A stretch of 64,000 nucleotides of DNA, from NCBI RefSeq assembly GCF_035582795.1, contig NC_134396.1, positions 32,779,683 to 32,843,682 on the forward strand, given 5' to 3'. Each line of letters opens with the position of its first letter. Position 1 is the stretch's first letter. This DNA is from Mycteria americana. Its lineage: Eukaryota; Chordata; Aves; Ciconiiformes; Ciconiidae. The position numbers were made by a program, and so were the translations under genes. The notes beneath the pieces are model-generated. The model was not told the origin of the DNA. It made no database searches and worked only from the letters and a program-made list of their open reading frames with translations. Below, in pieces: positions 36,448 through 49,200 of the stretch.

Positions 36448-36453
36448 TTTATT
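36448..36453 (-). promoter_or_regulatory. Candidate distal poly(A) signal on the - strand
   Basis: AATAAA read on the - strand, followed by a G/T-rich stretch (gaggccttgtgtttac). It could end a long GDA 3'UTR, or an unrelated transcript, 6.7 kb past the GDA stop. Speculative. Confidence 0.25.
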
Positions 36454-39400
36454 TTGTTTCAAGAGTACATGACTTCCCATTTAGCATGATCAAAACCAAG
36501 CAGAACAATGGAAATCGCATATACCATTTTTCCTAATACATTGCTCTTCCTTGAAATTATACAAGTACAACAGGAAGGATAAATTCAACAACATTAACTC
36601 CAGTTAGGCATTTTTCACAGACGAAAGAACCAGAGCCTACGCACAACAGGCAATGAGCAGACAAAACCAAGGACCAGAATCAGAAAAGCTTACTCCAGTG
36701 AGATGTGAACTCTCCTTTGGGGAAAGAAGGTTTGTCTTGAAGCAAGGGCTGCAAACTTCCTCAGCTAAGGAGTATGTGCAAGCGCTTTTTAAAAGCTTCA
36801 TCAGCAAAAGCTGTTAAAGGAACACACAGCCCAGCTCGGAAGCCACAAGGCCAGACAGGACACAGAGATCAAAGCCTTCAGTTGTCACTAACACGACTCC
36901 CTTCTACTGAAGGCTTATCTCCAGGCAGTTTTTGTAGCTACATGCACCTAGGAGCACTTGACTAAGCAAAGCCTTTGGTGACTTAAGTGCAGATCAAGGT
37001 AAAACATTTTTATGTTTTTGTCAGCTGCTCACAGTTTATGTCCTGGTCTTGGCTGGGTTTACTTGTTACCAGCTGACTCAAGTCATTAAGCCAAATCACT
37101 GAGTCTAAGAGCTGTGCAAACACAGTAACATCTACCTGATGGGACAAACCTTTTGAGTTGAAGAGTTAGGCGGATGGGTGTAAGAGTGCCGTTTAGCCTT
37201 ATCCTTCTCCCAGCTCCACTCATTCAGCATAGTTATTTTCAAACTAAAACCAAGTGTATGAGAAACCACAAACTAAAGCCAGAATTAAAGTGAATACGCA
37301 CTTCCAAGTCCTGAGCAGGGGAGGAAGTGTGAGTCTAGGCATTACTATTGCATTCACTTCCACAGAAGTGACTGCCTCGGCAGAAGCCACAGGGGACCTC
37401 ATTGGTTGGAGCACTCTCTGTTTCAGGGCATTTTCCAAGAAAGAATTTCCACTGAAATTTCCAGGAAACTGCCCTCCAAAAACTTTGCTCAGTCTTTTGA
37501 GAAAAACTAACGGGGGTTCTATTAACTTTACAGAACAGATTGTTGTTGATGTTACTGATGTCCTTTTGGCTTCCCAAGAATTGTTTTTGTTCCTGGTTTT
37601 TGTACAGAGAGCCTTACAGATGTCATTTGCTGGCTCCTCTGTTGAGAGAAGCACGAGTTGTTGCACATATAGCACAAGGGCTTAAAAACCCCTCAACTTT
37701 AAGCCAAAGTTCCTAGTACCTAAAAGTTCGCTATTACGTATACGCTCGTGTAATTTAAAACGTGCTGTGCTCTCTGCAGTGTGCTTAACTTCAAAACAAT
37801 CTGATTTCGAAAACAGCTTGTTTTCAGTTACTCTAGTTGCACCAGATGCTTGTCTTCCTGTGTCGGACTCAGTCATCACTGCGCCACAAGGCATGTGACA
37901 GGGGACAACGTTTGGGGCATGCAGGAGCAGAGATTCTTCCCCAGGACCAGACTAGTTCAGTCTCTGACCTGGCCAATGCCAAATGTTTCATGGGACACAT
38001 GGAGATAAGGCATAACGTGCCCTTGCATTAGGCTTCTTCTGGAGTTGTTACAGGTAATTTTCATTTAAATCTTGAAGTAGTGGTTGAGAGGTTGAAAAGT
38101 GTTAGATAATTATGCTATGATTAGCTACAATTATTTGCGCTTGTATTATTAAGCATGTTAAGTAACTGCTTTGGAAATCTGCTCAGTTGTTGGGCCTCAA
38201 TTACTGTCAGAAGGAATGAGGTCTGTGATTTAACAGAACATTGCGTGAAAACATATCTTCTTTTCTGAGTATTTCCCACCTAAAACTTCACTGACATGTC
38301 ATCTTGTTTTTATGAGTTTCTCTGATCTATCTTCTTTCTACATTGCATTATTTTGTATTCTGCTACCACCCTTTTCAAATCTCTTCTCAAATTCATTTTA
38401 TTCTCCCCATCCTTTCTCAGATTTCCAAAATCCCTTAGCTTTTTTTTTAAATACCTTCTACTTGTACACTATCATTTTGGAGATGAGTTGACCATTGCTA
38501 CACACAGAGCTGCAGATAAGGCAGCACCATTTATTCATACAAATCCAGTATTTTAAAAGCTGTCCACCTTATCGTCTGTTATGGATTGTTCCTGGAAATG
38601 CTTAAAACAATATTTTTAAACAGCTTGTCTGAGCAATGTTAATATCTTTTCCTTTTAAAACTGGGATATTCTTCAAAGAATTTGGGCTTTTTATTTTTCA
38701 AAACTTGCATATTCTTTTTACATGTATAATCAAGAATAGTTATATTCTCCTTTGCTCAGTAGAACAGTAGATATTTAGCAAGAATTATTACCTTTTGCTA
38801 ATCTGCATTGCATAATCATGATTAAAATTAAAAAAAGCTATTTCTCTGTAAAAATTTTTAAATTAAAACATTACTATTCATGTTGGCTTTCATAAAGCCA
38901 TTATAATATTTTCATTCATGAGTGTATAATCAGGCACAGACTTTTAAACAGGGTCATTTTAACATTTCTTTTTCTAACAGGAAGTCCACTTACAATACTG
39001 AAAATGTTCAGTACAGTAAACAAATACATTTTTTTCCCCTACAAAGCTTTCTGATTGCACAAAAACCACAGAATAAATATAAACATTAGGCCAAAGCAAC
39101 ATTTTAAAGTGCAGAACTCCACTTGCCACACATGAATAATTCAAATAACGCTGCATAATGCATAGGAGATACTTACTAGCATTTCATTAATAATCAAAAC
39201 CTAAAGTGACACAATGAGATTAACATTTAACAGTAATTCAAATACATTCCATTTATAATAAATAACTGCTCACCTGAACATAGAGCACATTAACCGTATT
39301 GTCCCAACAAGCAAGCTTTCCACAAACGACCCTTTTTTTCCTTTGAATGGTGCGCTAACAATGAACATAAAGACACATTAAGAAACAAAGATCCTATCCA

Positions 39401-39575
39401 CAATCTGGCAAGAGAACTAATGGGGAGTGACATCTGGAAAGAGTTGCATGTACATTTTTCCAGAAGTTTTAGCTTAAGTCAGTAGTGCTGTGTCAATTTA
39501 TACTGACTGAAAATTATCCCCTTCTTTTTTTCCACTTACTCATCTCCCCTTAGTCTTTGGTTGCCTAATTTTTAC

Positions 39576-39599
39576 TTTTTTTTTTTTTTTTTTTTTTTT
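39576..39599. repeat. Poly(T) run, 24 nt
   Basis: An uninterrupted T run followed at once by a purine-only stretch (aagagggaggaagggggaagg). On the - strand the run reads as poly(A), but no retroposon body was recognised beside it. Confidence 0.9.
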
Positions 39600-42500
39600 A
39601 AGAGGGAGGAAGGGGGAAGGAGGTTGCTTTAATTTGTCTTCAGCTACTAAGTTCTGTGACAATGAGGATGGAGGGGAAATAGACCAAGTCCTAGCTTCTA
39701 TTAGCATTTTGGGTTGAGACAGTAGTGCTGTTCTGAGGTGACTCCCCAACCACCCTCCCTTACTGAACCTTGTTTCAGTTTGCAGGGTGGTGTTGGTATA
39801 CAAGGATTAAGTTTATTTTGGAGGAAACTACACTGGAGGCTCAGCTGCATGCCAAATATACTCCTGCCTCTAAAAGAGACATTAAGAGTCTGAGCCAAAT
39901 ATTTGGCCTGCTCCAAACTGCATATGCAGTGGGGACATCTATCCAAGGAAACAGACTACATGTAGTCTTAAGCTGCATATAGTGTAGAGGTACAAGTCTC
40001 AGCAGTAACTGCTTTCATCTACTGATCCTCCCCTACTGCACCAAGTATCCTGGCAATCTACACATAGCCAGAGAGTCCCAAGGACCAAAACTTCACAGTG
40101 GGATCCTTAGTCAGTCACTTCCCCAAAATTGCTTCAGAGAAGTTTGGCTACTACATCCTCTGTATCTCCTAAACCCTCAAAATTTCTGTGCATAAGCCAT
40201 CTGCCACTGAACAAGCTTTTGGGACTACCTGGGAGGACCCCACTTCAACTTTTTTTCTGGCATTACAGTCTTTCTCCATTCAATTCTATTTAAGATGCTG
40301 CTGTTGAAAGTACTTCCCAATTTATTTGTTACATTAATTCCTCCACGGGCTTCCTCTCACGTCAAATTCAGGCTTCTTTCCTTTACCCCTAGGCACCTCA
40401 GCATTTAGTGTAATGCTATCCATCTCGGTCCTCACTTGGGCATTGCTGGGTGTTACAGGACCCCACGGCACTACCTGCAGGCAGAGCTCCTCCTCCAGCT
40501 GAGATTCTTTAAAAGTTGATTTTCTGTTTCTAAGTCTGGGTAGTGTCTGAGTACTAGACACTAGTAAAGCTATAATCAAAAGGCTGAGCTCTTACCTTGT
40601 GCCTGAATTTAACAAGAACCAAACTGCTCGTGACACAGCCGATATTCAGATACAAAGCTCATTGGCAGCAGTTATCCTAGGGAGTCTCTGTGTAACTGGG
40701 CCAGCAGTATACAGCTGAACTTGTAAAAGTTTTTCTGCATTCCCAGTTTGCAAATAAGCAACCCCTCCTCCCCTACAAATCTTTTAAGAAGAAATGCTGA
40801 ATCCCATTATTAACAACACTACAAAATAGAGAGAAAACAATGAAGCCAGAGACAGTTAAGACTACCACTAAAATGAAAGCGTTGATTTAATTCATAGCTC
40901 TGGAAGCGAAGAAGTAGGGCACAAACATACATTGTACACAAGGCTGTGTAATCTTTCTCTGCCCCAGAAAACATTCTTGCAGGAAAGCCAAAGCTGAAAA
41001 CCATGCAACTCCCTAAAAATAGTTTCAAACAGTAACTGGGAGGATTAAAACATGTGTCTCACAGATCTTTGGTTTTGGAACATGAAATTTGGTCAATTAA
41101 ATTCATGTCAAAATTCATGAGGAAAAATGCTCCCTGAATCAGGAAACCAAGTTAAAGAGCTGAAGATTGTATTTGCCAAGCAAGTGTGCTACTGTGTAGG
41201 TGATTGGGACACATGAAAAACAAAATGGTTAGGAAAACACCCTGATGGAATGTGGAAATCTTAATCCTTAAATCTTGATTCCTAAAGCCTTAGGAGTCAT
41301 TGAACATAAGGGATACGAAGGCTGTACCTCCGCAAGCACATGGCAAGGTGCAATGCCCTGTGAAGGCGCCTGAGCTAGCTCTCAATGAGCAAGCCGCGCA
41401 GCTGCACTCGGGTGGTGTCTGCAAGCCAATATCCCCTGCCGTTCAGTAGAGCTACTTGGCTTCGGCAGTAAAACCACACCGAAAAGACTGTACTGCTTTA
41501 AGTGCCCAAGCTAGCTTTTACACTTCCACTTGACGCTATACTGTCTCAGGTAGGTGTAACCACAATGGTACGTAAGCTCTGAAAATGCTTGTAAAATCAG
41601 AAAGTTATCAGTGATGTTGGGCGAAGCACTCCCTCAGAAGTAGACATGGCGTGAGACTTTGGTGCAGTGACCTCCCTTGTTATGTGAACAGAGGGAAGAC
41701 CTGTGCTTTTGTATCGCCAGGCAGTGTGATAAAAGCATGAAACAAAGCTTAGTGAAATCAAAGGAGTTTGAAGCAGGCCTTAAAACCCTATTCAACGCAT
41801 GTTTATAGTAACTCAATACGATATTGTCTCTATTGACGCTGAAATTAAAGCTTACACCCTTTGTGTTGCAAAAAACATAATAAAGAAACAAGAAGCAACT
41901 CCTTTCTGAAACTAATCTCAAAAAAAAGTCTCCGATAAAAAGTAGGGAAATACGCTTTTTAAGAAAGGAAGTTGCACAGATTTCCAAAAAAAAGGGCACA
42001 TTTTTAACCTGGAATTGTACAGGGCTGGAATTATGGTTGCGACATTGAAAGACACAAAAGAGCACGTTAAAGCTGAGCTGCTTTTTCCAGTGATGATTTC
42101 CACCTCAAGTCAAAGGTAGGAATGGCCAGAAATAGCCCATTTCTCTTGGATTTTTTTAAAACCCACTCTCTTCCTTTACAGAAAGGAGAAGGGACATCGT
42201 ATCATCCTGCCTGAACAGTCGGGAGCAAATGAGCTTGGGAAGGTTCTGCAGGAGGCTGAACTAGATGAAGCACTCCCTCTAGCACTCCAGAAAAACTTCT
42301 TCGTTTGTTTGCCATTGAGTAGCCTGCTCAGATACCCTAGCGCCTGCTTCTAATTTAAGACAAGGTTCACTCAGCTGTCGCTCAGCTGAAGGTAATTCAG
42401 TGGAGTGGGTGGAAGATCAGGCTGACCACTTCTAGACTTAGGAACAAAATCTGCGGAAATGCAGTTTCAGCTGACAGCATCACAGAACAATGCAGCCCTT

Positions 42501-42620
42501 CCGCTCTCCCAGCCCATCTCCCTGTGACTAATGCCCCGTTTCTTATTTGGTTCTTCCACCAGTTCTCTTCTGTCTGACTACGAATGACAAATCTGAACTC
42601 TTTGATAATAAGGACCCTTA

Positions 42621-42626
42621 TTTATT
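42621..42626 (-). promoter_or_regulatory. GDA: Candidate GDA poly(A) signal AATAAA
   Basis: First canonical AATAAA on the - strand past the GDA stop, at about 575 nt. Downstream sequence is T-containing but not strongly G/T-rich. Tentative. Confidence 0.35.
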
Positions 42627-43131
42627 TATAAATACACACTTCTTATCTAATTTCTCTTAAAAAAATAATGTTTTAAATGAAATAATTACTTTAAAAAAAA
42701 TAAGCTCCTAAAGAAAACTGAAAAACGTTCTAAATGCCCCAGAATGCCACTGATTTTTCCATACCTGGTGATAATATTACAGAACTTGCATTCTTCCGTG
42801 ATATTCATTATCTGCAAAATCAATTCACTAGCACTGGCTTTTTTTAAATTCAGATGCATTATAGATAATGAGAGTCTCATTGCTCTTTGTAATGCTTCCT
42901 ACACAATTATTAAAAGGAACAGCAGGTGTCCTCTTTAATTAAGGTATTTACCAAATCCCTCATCAATGCACACATGCTATTTTTACAGAGATGTTTAAAT
43001 ACCTGTTTCCTCTAGAACTGTGACAATTTTGGTAAAATAATTCTTGAAAGGTCTAACAAAATTTCTAATGTTTGCAAGTTTTAAAACACTAAACAAAAAT
43101 GAGGTGTCATTCCTGATGATCAGGCACTGTG

Positions 43132-43137
43132 TTTAAT
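43132..43137 (-). promoter_or_regulatory. GDA: Candidate proximal GDA poly(A) signal ATTAAA
   Basis: ATTAAA about 60 nt past the stop, followed by a T-rich element (tcatttttgtttagtgtttt). It could give a very short 3'UTR. Tentative. Confidence 0.35.
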
Positions 43138-43198
43138 CAATCTTTTCCAAATCAGATGCAGAATGATCAGTAGAGTATTTTGCAAAAGTGAAATGGAT

Positions 43199-43269
43199 TT
43201 ATACTGAACTTGAAAAAGGAACCACTTGCTTTCCAGCCACATACACTTCAGAAATATTCCGATCATCAC
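43199..43269 (-). CDS. GDA: GDA exon 14 (terminal coding exon)
   Basis: Acceptor gttatttcag. It encodes DDRNISEVYVAGKQVVPFSS and ends SV, then TAA at 43199-43201, matching the known guanine deaminase C-terminus. Confidence 0.97.
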
Positions 43270-46200
43270 CTGAAATAACACGGTAAAAACAGAGATTTGC
43301 ACATAAATCTATGCACTGATTTAATTAATGAAAATTATGTAATCCACAAAATCAGTTTTGGAATACATCATTTGCAGTGACTGTTTCCTAGGACTGAGAA
43401 AGTTTATTTGGAGAGAAATAGTCAGGGCTACCACAAAGATCAATGGAAGTTTAAACTATACATACTTTTTTGAAAAAATGAACATAGCATTCCTCTGCTG
43501 CAATGGTGTCATGGGTTTTCTACACATTTAGTAGATTAAAACCCTGAAAATATTATATATCTGCACAGAAGATGCATTATTGCACAGTATCTGAACTAAC
43601 TCAGGTACCAGGCAGCAGTAAATTGGTTTGCCTCAGCCAGCTTCTCAAAAAGGCAAAAGCTTAATTAGAGAATGACACAAACATGGCCAGACCTAACACC
43701 AGTTACCTCTACATAACTACATAATGGGCAGCACAGGTCTTAGTCCAGATGATGCCCAATAAAGGACATCTATTCTCTTAGGGGAGTAAGACTGTTTGGG
43801 TTGGGTTTTGTTTGTTTTAAAGGCCATCTTTTTTGTTTGGGAGTAAAAAAACCACAATGGCAACTGGTCTGCAGAAGTTCTCCTGAGCTGAACTTGTTCT
43901 GAACTGGTGATTAGCATGCCAGTGTTACTTTACTGTGAAATATGATTTAGCTCATACTGTAGATAAAGGTAGGTGTGGTAATAAATCTGACAAACTTAGT
44001 GCAGCTGATCATGTTAAACTGACTATTTAACTATGTCGCAAAGAACAAAAGTTAAACCACTTAATTCTCACTCAGTATTTACAAAGAAATATTAATAAAT
44101 GTAAGTAAGTGTATATTTAATTAATGTAAATAAATATTAATATTAATAGAGACATATAAATATTTATATACAATGTAAATAAATAGATTTAATTACTGTA
44201 AACAAATGTATATTTAATTATGATAAATAAATTTATTATTAACTTCCACATTAATTTAGGCAATTTTTGATGTATGAAATAACAAGAGAATTTTATGTGG
44301 GCTGAGAATCAGAACATACCTAGATACAGGAACTTCTGGACAGTGTCCTATAAAAAAATGGGAGAAAACCGAATTCAGAAAGCAGTATCTGCTATCCCAG
44401 ATCATAATTATTTGAAGCTTTATCAACTGAAAGAATTGATAAAAATAGTTTTCCCTATTTTTATTTCCCTATAAATATTCCTACTAACAGTAAAATCAAA
44501 ACTTAATTTGCATGTTTTCCCATAAATAACTTTCAGTAAGGAGGCTGCATATCTCAGGAAGAAAACACTGCACAAGTCTGATGGTATAAACAAATATATG
44601 CCTAAAACACTATACTTCCCCTTCCTCTTTTTTAGAGTTCTCAAATTCATTTAGAGAACTAGAGAACTAGAGTTCTCAAGTTCTCAATTTATTCAAAAAT
44701 AAGTTGGTCTTATTGAAAAATAAGACAAACTTCTAAGCATTTTTCATGTCCTAAGAACTGCTAACTTAGCTAAAAAAGTTTAGACTTAAACAGGAAAATA
44801 TTTTTCCAGAATTATTTGAATTAGGAAGAAGATTTAAAACTTAAAGAATTTAATCTAATCCAGATTATTGTGTCTGAGACAGATTAAGGAACAATTACCT
44901 CACCACTTATGCCTACATTTCTAAGTAAATGGTGACATTCAGAATAGAGGCGGCGATAGACAGTCTGGCCACATCAATAAATTCAAGTAACTGTTGTTCA
45001 TTGCCTTTTTTAATCATAAAAGGTTTTTGTATGAGAAGGTGTGCCCATTGCATAATGCAAATACTGCTTATATGTTTGCATAAAAACTGTGCTTTCAACT
45101 CAAATTAGCTATCTTGAATTCTTGCTTAAATTTACAATAGCAGTGCAGTCAAGGCAACCTAGCCTTTGTCTGGGAACAGGTTGCCATTTTTGAGTTTGAA
45201 CTCAACGTGTTAAACTAAATTGCTTTTTCTTGGCTGCCATTTGTCACTGCAAATAGCTAACTCTAATTGTCAGCTTGGGCTAATAAAACATGCATTAAAA
45301 ATGTTACATGCATGTTTGCTCGTGGGGATATGGAACTGTCACTGAGGACAGCAATATTCTAAAAAAAACCAACCACTGAACCTCTTGCACTGAAACACAG
45401 ACAGCAGTGGTGTAGTACACCTGATTCCTGTTACTGGAATAATCCTCAAGAGACTTATTCTGGCTCTGTCATGGACCTTCCCCACATCATTTCCCGTAAT
45501 TTTTTTGACCATTAATCCTTTTCTGATTACCTCAAAATTATCAGCAGAGAACAAGTCAAAAGGGCTGTCTGAAGCCTTCGTGTTGATTAGCAGTGCATCA
45601 AATTCTTTGCCAACCTCAAAGTTTCCAATCACGTCATCTAGTCCTAGAGCTAAGGAAGAAAATAAGCTCATAAACACATCTTCAACACAAGCCTCTTTCC
45701 ACCATGTGGAAGCACCTGGCAACTTACTTGAGATGTTCATAAGAAAAACTATGAGAATTTAGATGATTACAAGGAAAAACATGAAAGCAAATTCAACAGT
45801 GAGTATGTTAGCATCTGAGTTCTTAAGCAACTTCTCAGTAGAAATGTATATTTTGATGAACTTCTGAAGGGCATCTGTTAAAGGTAAAAGAAATCTAAAA
45901 AACAATTTGAACTCCTCTTTTGGTTTTTGTTCTTTGAATGTTCTCCATTGATTGTGTGTCATTGCAGATCTGATGCATAGGCCACAAACTGTTTAAAGTG
46001 GAATAACAATCGTTTACATTGCAAAAATGTTAAAGCTCCAAAGGGGGCAATGAAATGAAGTCAGAGAAACAGTGAAGTATATAATAATACTAACCTTGCT
46101 AAGGCAGTATTAGATTTAATTGTTTAAACAGTTTAAGCAACTTTGACAGGTTGTATAGGCCTATTACAATAGTAACATATAACAATATGGTAATAAAAGG

Positions 46201-49200
46201 TGTGCAGAGAGGATAACTAAGGGTAATTAGCAGGAACAAAGAACAATATGGTGTGGAAAAGAAACCTTATAGCCAGATCTGAAGGTCTGATACCCACTTG
46301 TAAGGCTTGTCTTGTGGTCTATTATTTAGCTTTGTTATTTCAAAGCTTCATTACAACCTCTGGTTCTCAGATCCACCAGCACTGAAAATCTACAGTTTCA
46401 TCTTCAGCAACTGGGTGCTTGCAAGTGCTTAGAATACCTAAAGAGAGGCCTTTGTGTCTCCTTGGAAATGGTTTAGGATAGTTTTAAGTTGTACAAAGTA
46501 TTTGTGTATTAAATCAACTTTTACAATACTCTGGAGTTAAACTACGTTATCAAAGGGGATAATATCTGCAAATAATTTGTTCACTTGTTTTCAGATTGCT
46601 CCTGTCCAACAAAGGAAATTCAGCCTTCAGTGAAGTTTATGTGTGGCAGCAACTTCACAACACCTTAAAGATGTTTAAACTCCTCCAAATGGTGAAACAT
46701 TTTGACAACCTATGAGTTTCAACTAAAACGATCTCATATTCCTTCAGGTTTGTGAGCAGAATGCAATTTTTAGATTAAACACAAGAGGGTGACAAGTGTT
46801 TAGGAGTCTCAGTAAAGCAAATTATTGCAACAAAGAATTGCTCATTTAAATTTCCACAAACTGTACTTGTCCAGGCTACTGGAAGCTTGTACGAGTAATT
46901 TATATTCTACCCTTGAAAGTGATTCAGTAAGGATAAAACAGCTCAAAACCAACATATAAAATAAACACATTACTAAGTAAACCTAAGAACCCAGATAAAA
47001 CAAGTGCAAGAGTAGCTGGGAAGGGAAACCATGTATGAGTTCGGGATTTTTATAAGTTTTCCTTTCCATATCTCAGCTAGTTTATTCTTACCTTTTATGA
47101 GAACAGTATATATTGTGGGAAAAAGACCTCTCCTCTTTTGTCCCCTGCCCATTTCCTGTCTATCTCCCCATTATACCCTCCAGAAATTCAAATACAGTCC
47201 AGAGTCATTACAACTTTCAAACTTCCGTTAATAGTTCCCAATGGTGTTTTCTGACAACTACAGAAATGTTACACTGAAAAGACTTGGGACAAGTTCTTTA
47301 GCAGGTAGTGAGCTCATTTCTGCTAACTGAAATAGTAATAAATTTTTACTTATGTGTGGATTTGCTCTCTGCTAAATCATACGAGTTCCACTAAAACTTT
47401 GCTAATTGTATAAATCAGTATGTGCATACTGATCATGACAAAACATACCAGTGAACCAGAACAACTGATATACTATATGACTATATTCTGCAGATGCAAC
47501 TGTGTCTTAAACAACCATGGTGCATATCCTGTTTAAGCTTTGTGCTTTTCTCTGACTGAGGAATGATTTGCATGATGTTTTGATTTGCTGTAAAGACAGT
47601 GACAAACTGCCTCACTGAGAGCTCAAAAAGCAGAAACAAAATTAGAAACTGATGACAAACAGGATGCATGATTTTATACTAATTGCACAGCTTTTTCCTC
47701 TCAGTGTTGGCCGCTGAGAAAAACAAGTGTTTCCAATTGGTGTGATAAACATACAAGCACTAATGATTAAGAAGTCTGAGGATATTTGCAAAGAAAATGT
47801 ACAACCCTGAAAAATCATTAAGATTCTATTATTAAACTCTCAACATCAATACGAATAATCTTCTGTAATGAGCCTAGTATGGGTATGAGAGACTGAAGGA
47901 TATCTCTGTCCAGCAGATACCGTTTCAGGTATCTTCACTCCAGCACCAGAAAATCTGTGAATTCAGCCACCTTTTAAAGACAGGGAGACATAATATCAAA
48001 AAGACCTGTAGTTCTCTGTATACATCCTAAAGAAATTTCTTCTTACCTTGGCTTCCTCCTAGAGTGGCTAGTTGAAATGCTTCTTCAAGAGTTAGTCCTG
48101 TTTCATTCACTTTATTGATCTGAAGGCTATTAGATGCCATCATTGTTTTCCTGATGGCATCAAGCATAGAAGCCGAATATCCACCGGCAACATCTAGAAG
48201 GGATCAGACTCTTAGAAACAAGCTTTGGGAATAATTCTCTGGGTTAAATTTTTATGAGCTTTAACTAAATGTTATGAAGTGGCAGATGCGGTAAACACAA
48301 AAAGTTTTACTGCTAAGTGCTGTCTCTGAATGTATCATTCCTAAAATAGGTGCTCTCACATACAAAGTCAGGTAAATAGAACACAACACAGAATAACAGA
48401 AACCTGACAAGTTGTTGTTGAAGCACTGTTTACTGTCACAACAGGAACAAAACTTTCTTCATTCATTTTTTATTTTCTTTTTAAACACTTTTGGACCAGC
48501 TCTCAATTTCAGAGCTCTAGACTTCATTACTCTAGAAGTAGTGGGAAAAAAAGCAGGTCCATAAGTTGGAGGCATGCTGACTTTTAAATAAGAACAAGTA
48601 GGCATGTTTTTGGATCTCTCAATGGTTTCCAAAAGAAATCTTTTTTACAGAAAACTACTAACCTGTGCCAAGACCAAGCTTCACGTTGTGTTTCAGGACC
48701 TTTTGCACATTTAAGACACCGCTGCGCAACCTGGATTGGAAGAAGAAACGTGTTCTGAGTGATACATGCAGAGAAAGCTCAGGAAGAGTAGGGCTGCAGA
48801 GCCGTTCCATGACAAAGGCTCTCAGAACGTGTGCAATAGATGGGGTTTATTAAACTGGGATGGAGCATTTGCATCCCCTCATCTGAAAGATGGGGTTTAA
48901 TCACTAAAAATAAAGGCAGTTTTTCTCAATTAAAAACTCCCACAGTTTTACAATTATCTGCTGAAAACGAGCTCTCAATATACCTGCGAGAAAACCCAAA
49001 CATGATGTAATGTATATTCCGGAGGGTGGGAGGTCATTTCATGAGCTCCAGTAAGTCATCACAAACAAGATATTGATTATGTTAAAGGCAAAATGACTGT
49101 TAACATTTAGTACAGTATCCTGGCTGCATAACATACAGTATCTCATTTCTGCTTAATAGAAAGAAGACTATATAGACCATTCCCATTTCCCCAAAACATG

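Larger units (their letters stand above)
36454..43198. other. GDA 3'-flanking region (possible long 3'UTR)
   Basis: AT-rich sequence downstream of the GDA stop. It contains candidate - strand poly(A) signals, a T24 run at 39576-39599 followed by a purine-rich stretch, and overlapping 143-codon open frames on both strands at 37244-37685 with no recognised domain. How much belongs to the GDA transcript cannot be told from sequence alone. Confidence 0.5.
43270..45530 (-). other. GDA: GDA introns 12 and 13
   Basis: Apart from microexon 13, AT-rich intron DNA. 44095-44245 is an A/T-rich patch with reiterated gtaaataaat and attaatatt words. Near 44635-44685 a cluster of agaactagag and gttctcaa words forms short inverted repeats. 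Confidence 0.8.

Noticed and set aside
45650..45740. Open-frame extension upstream of GDA exon 12
   Set aside because: Intron read-through; the ttcttccttag acceptor and agreement with exon 11 phase set the edge at 45649.
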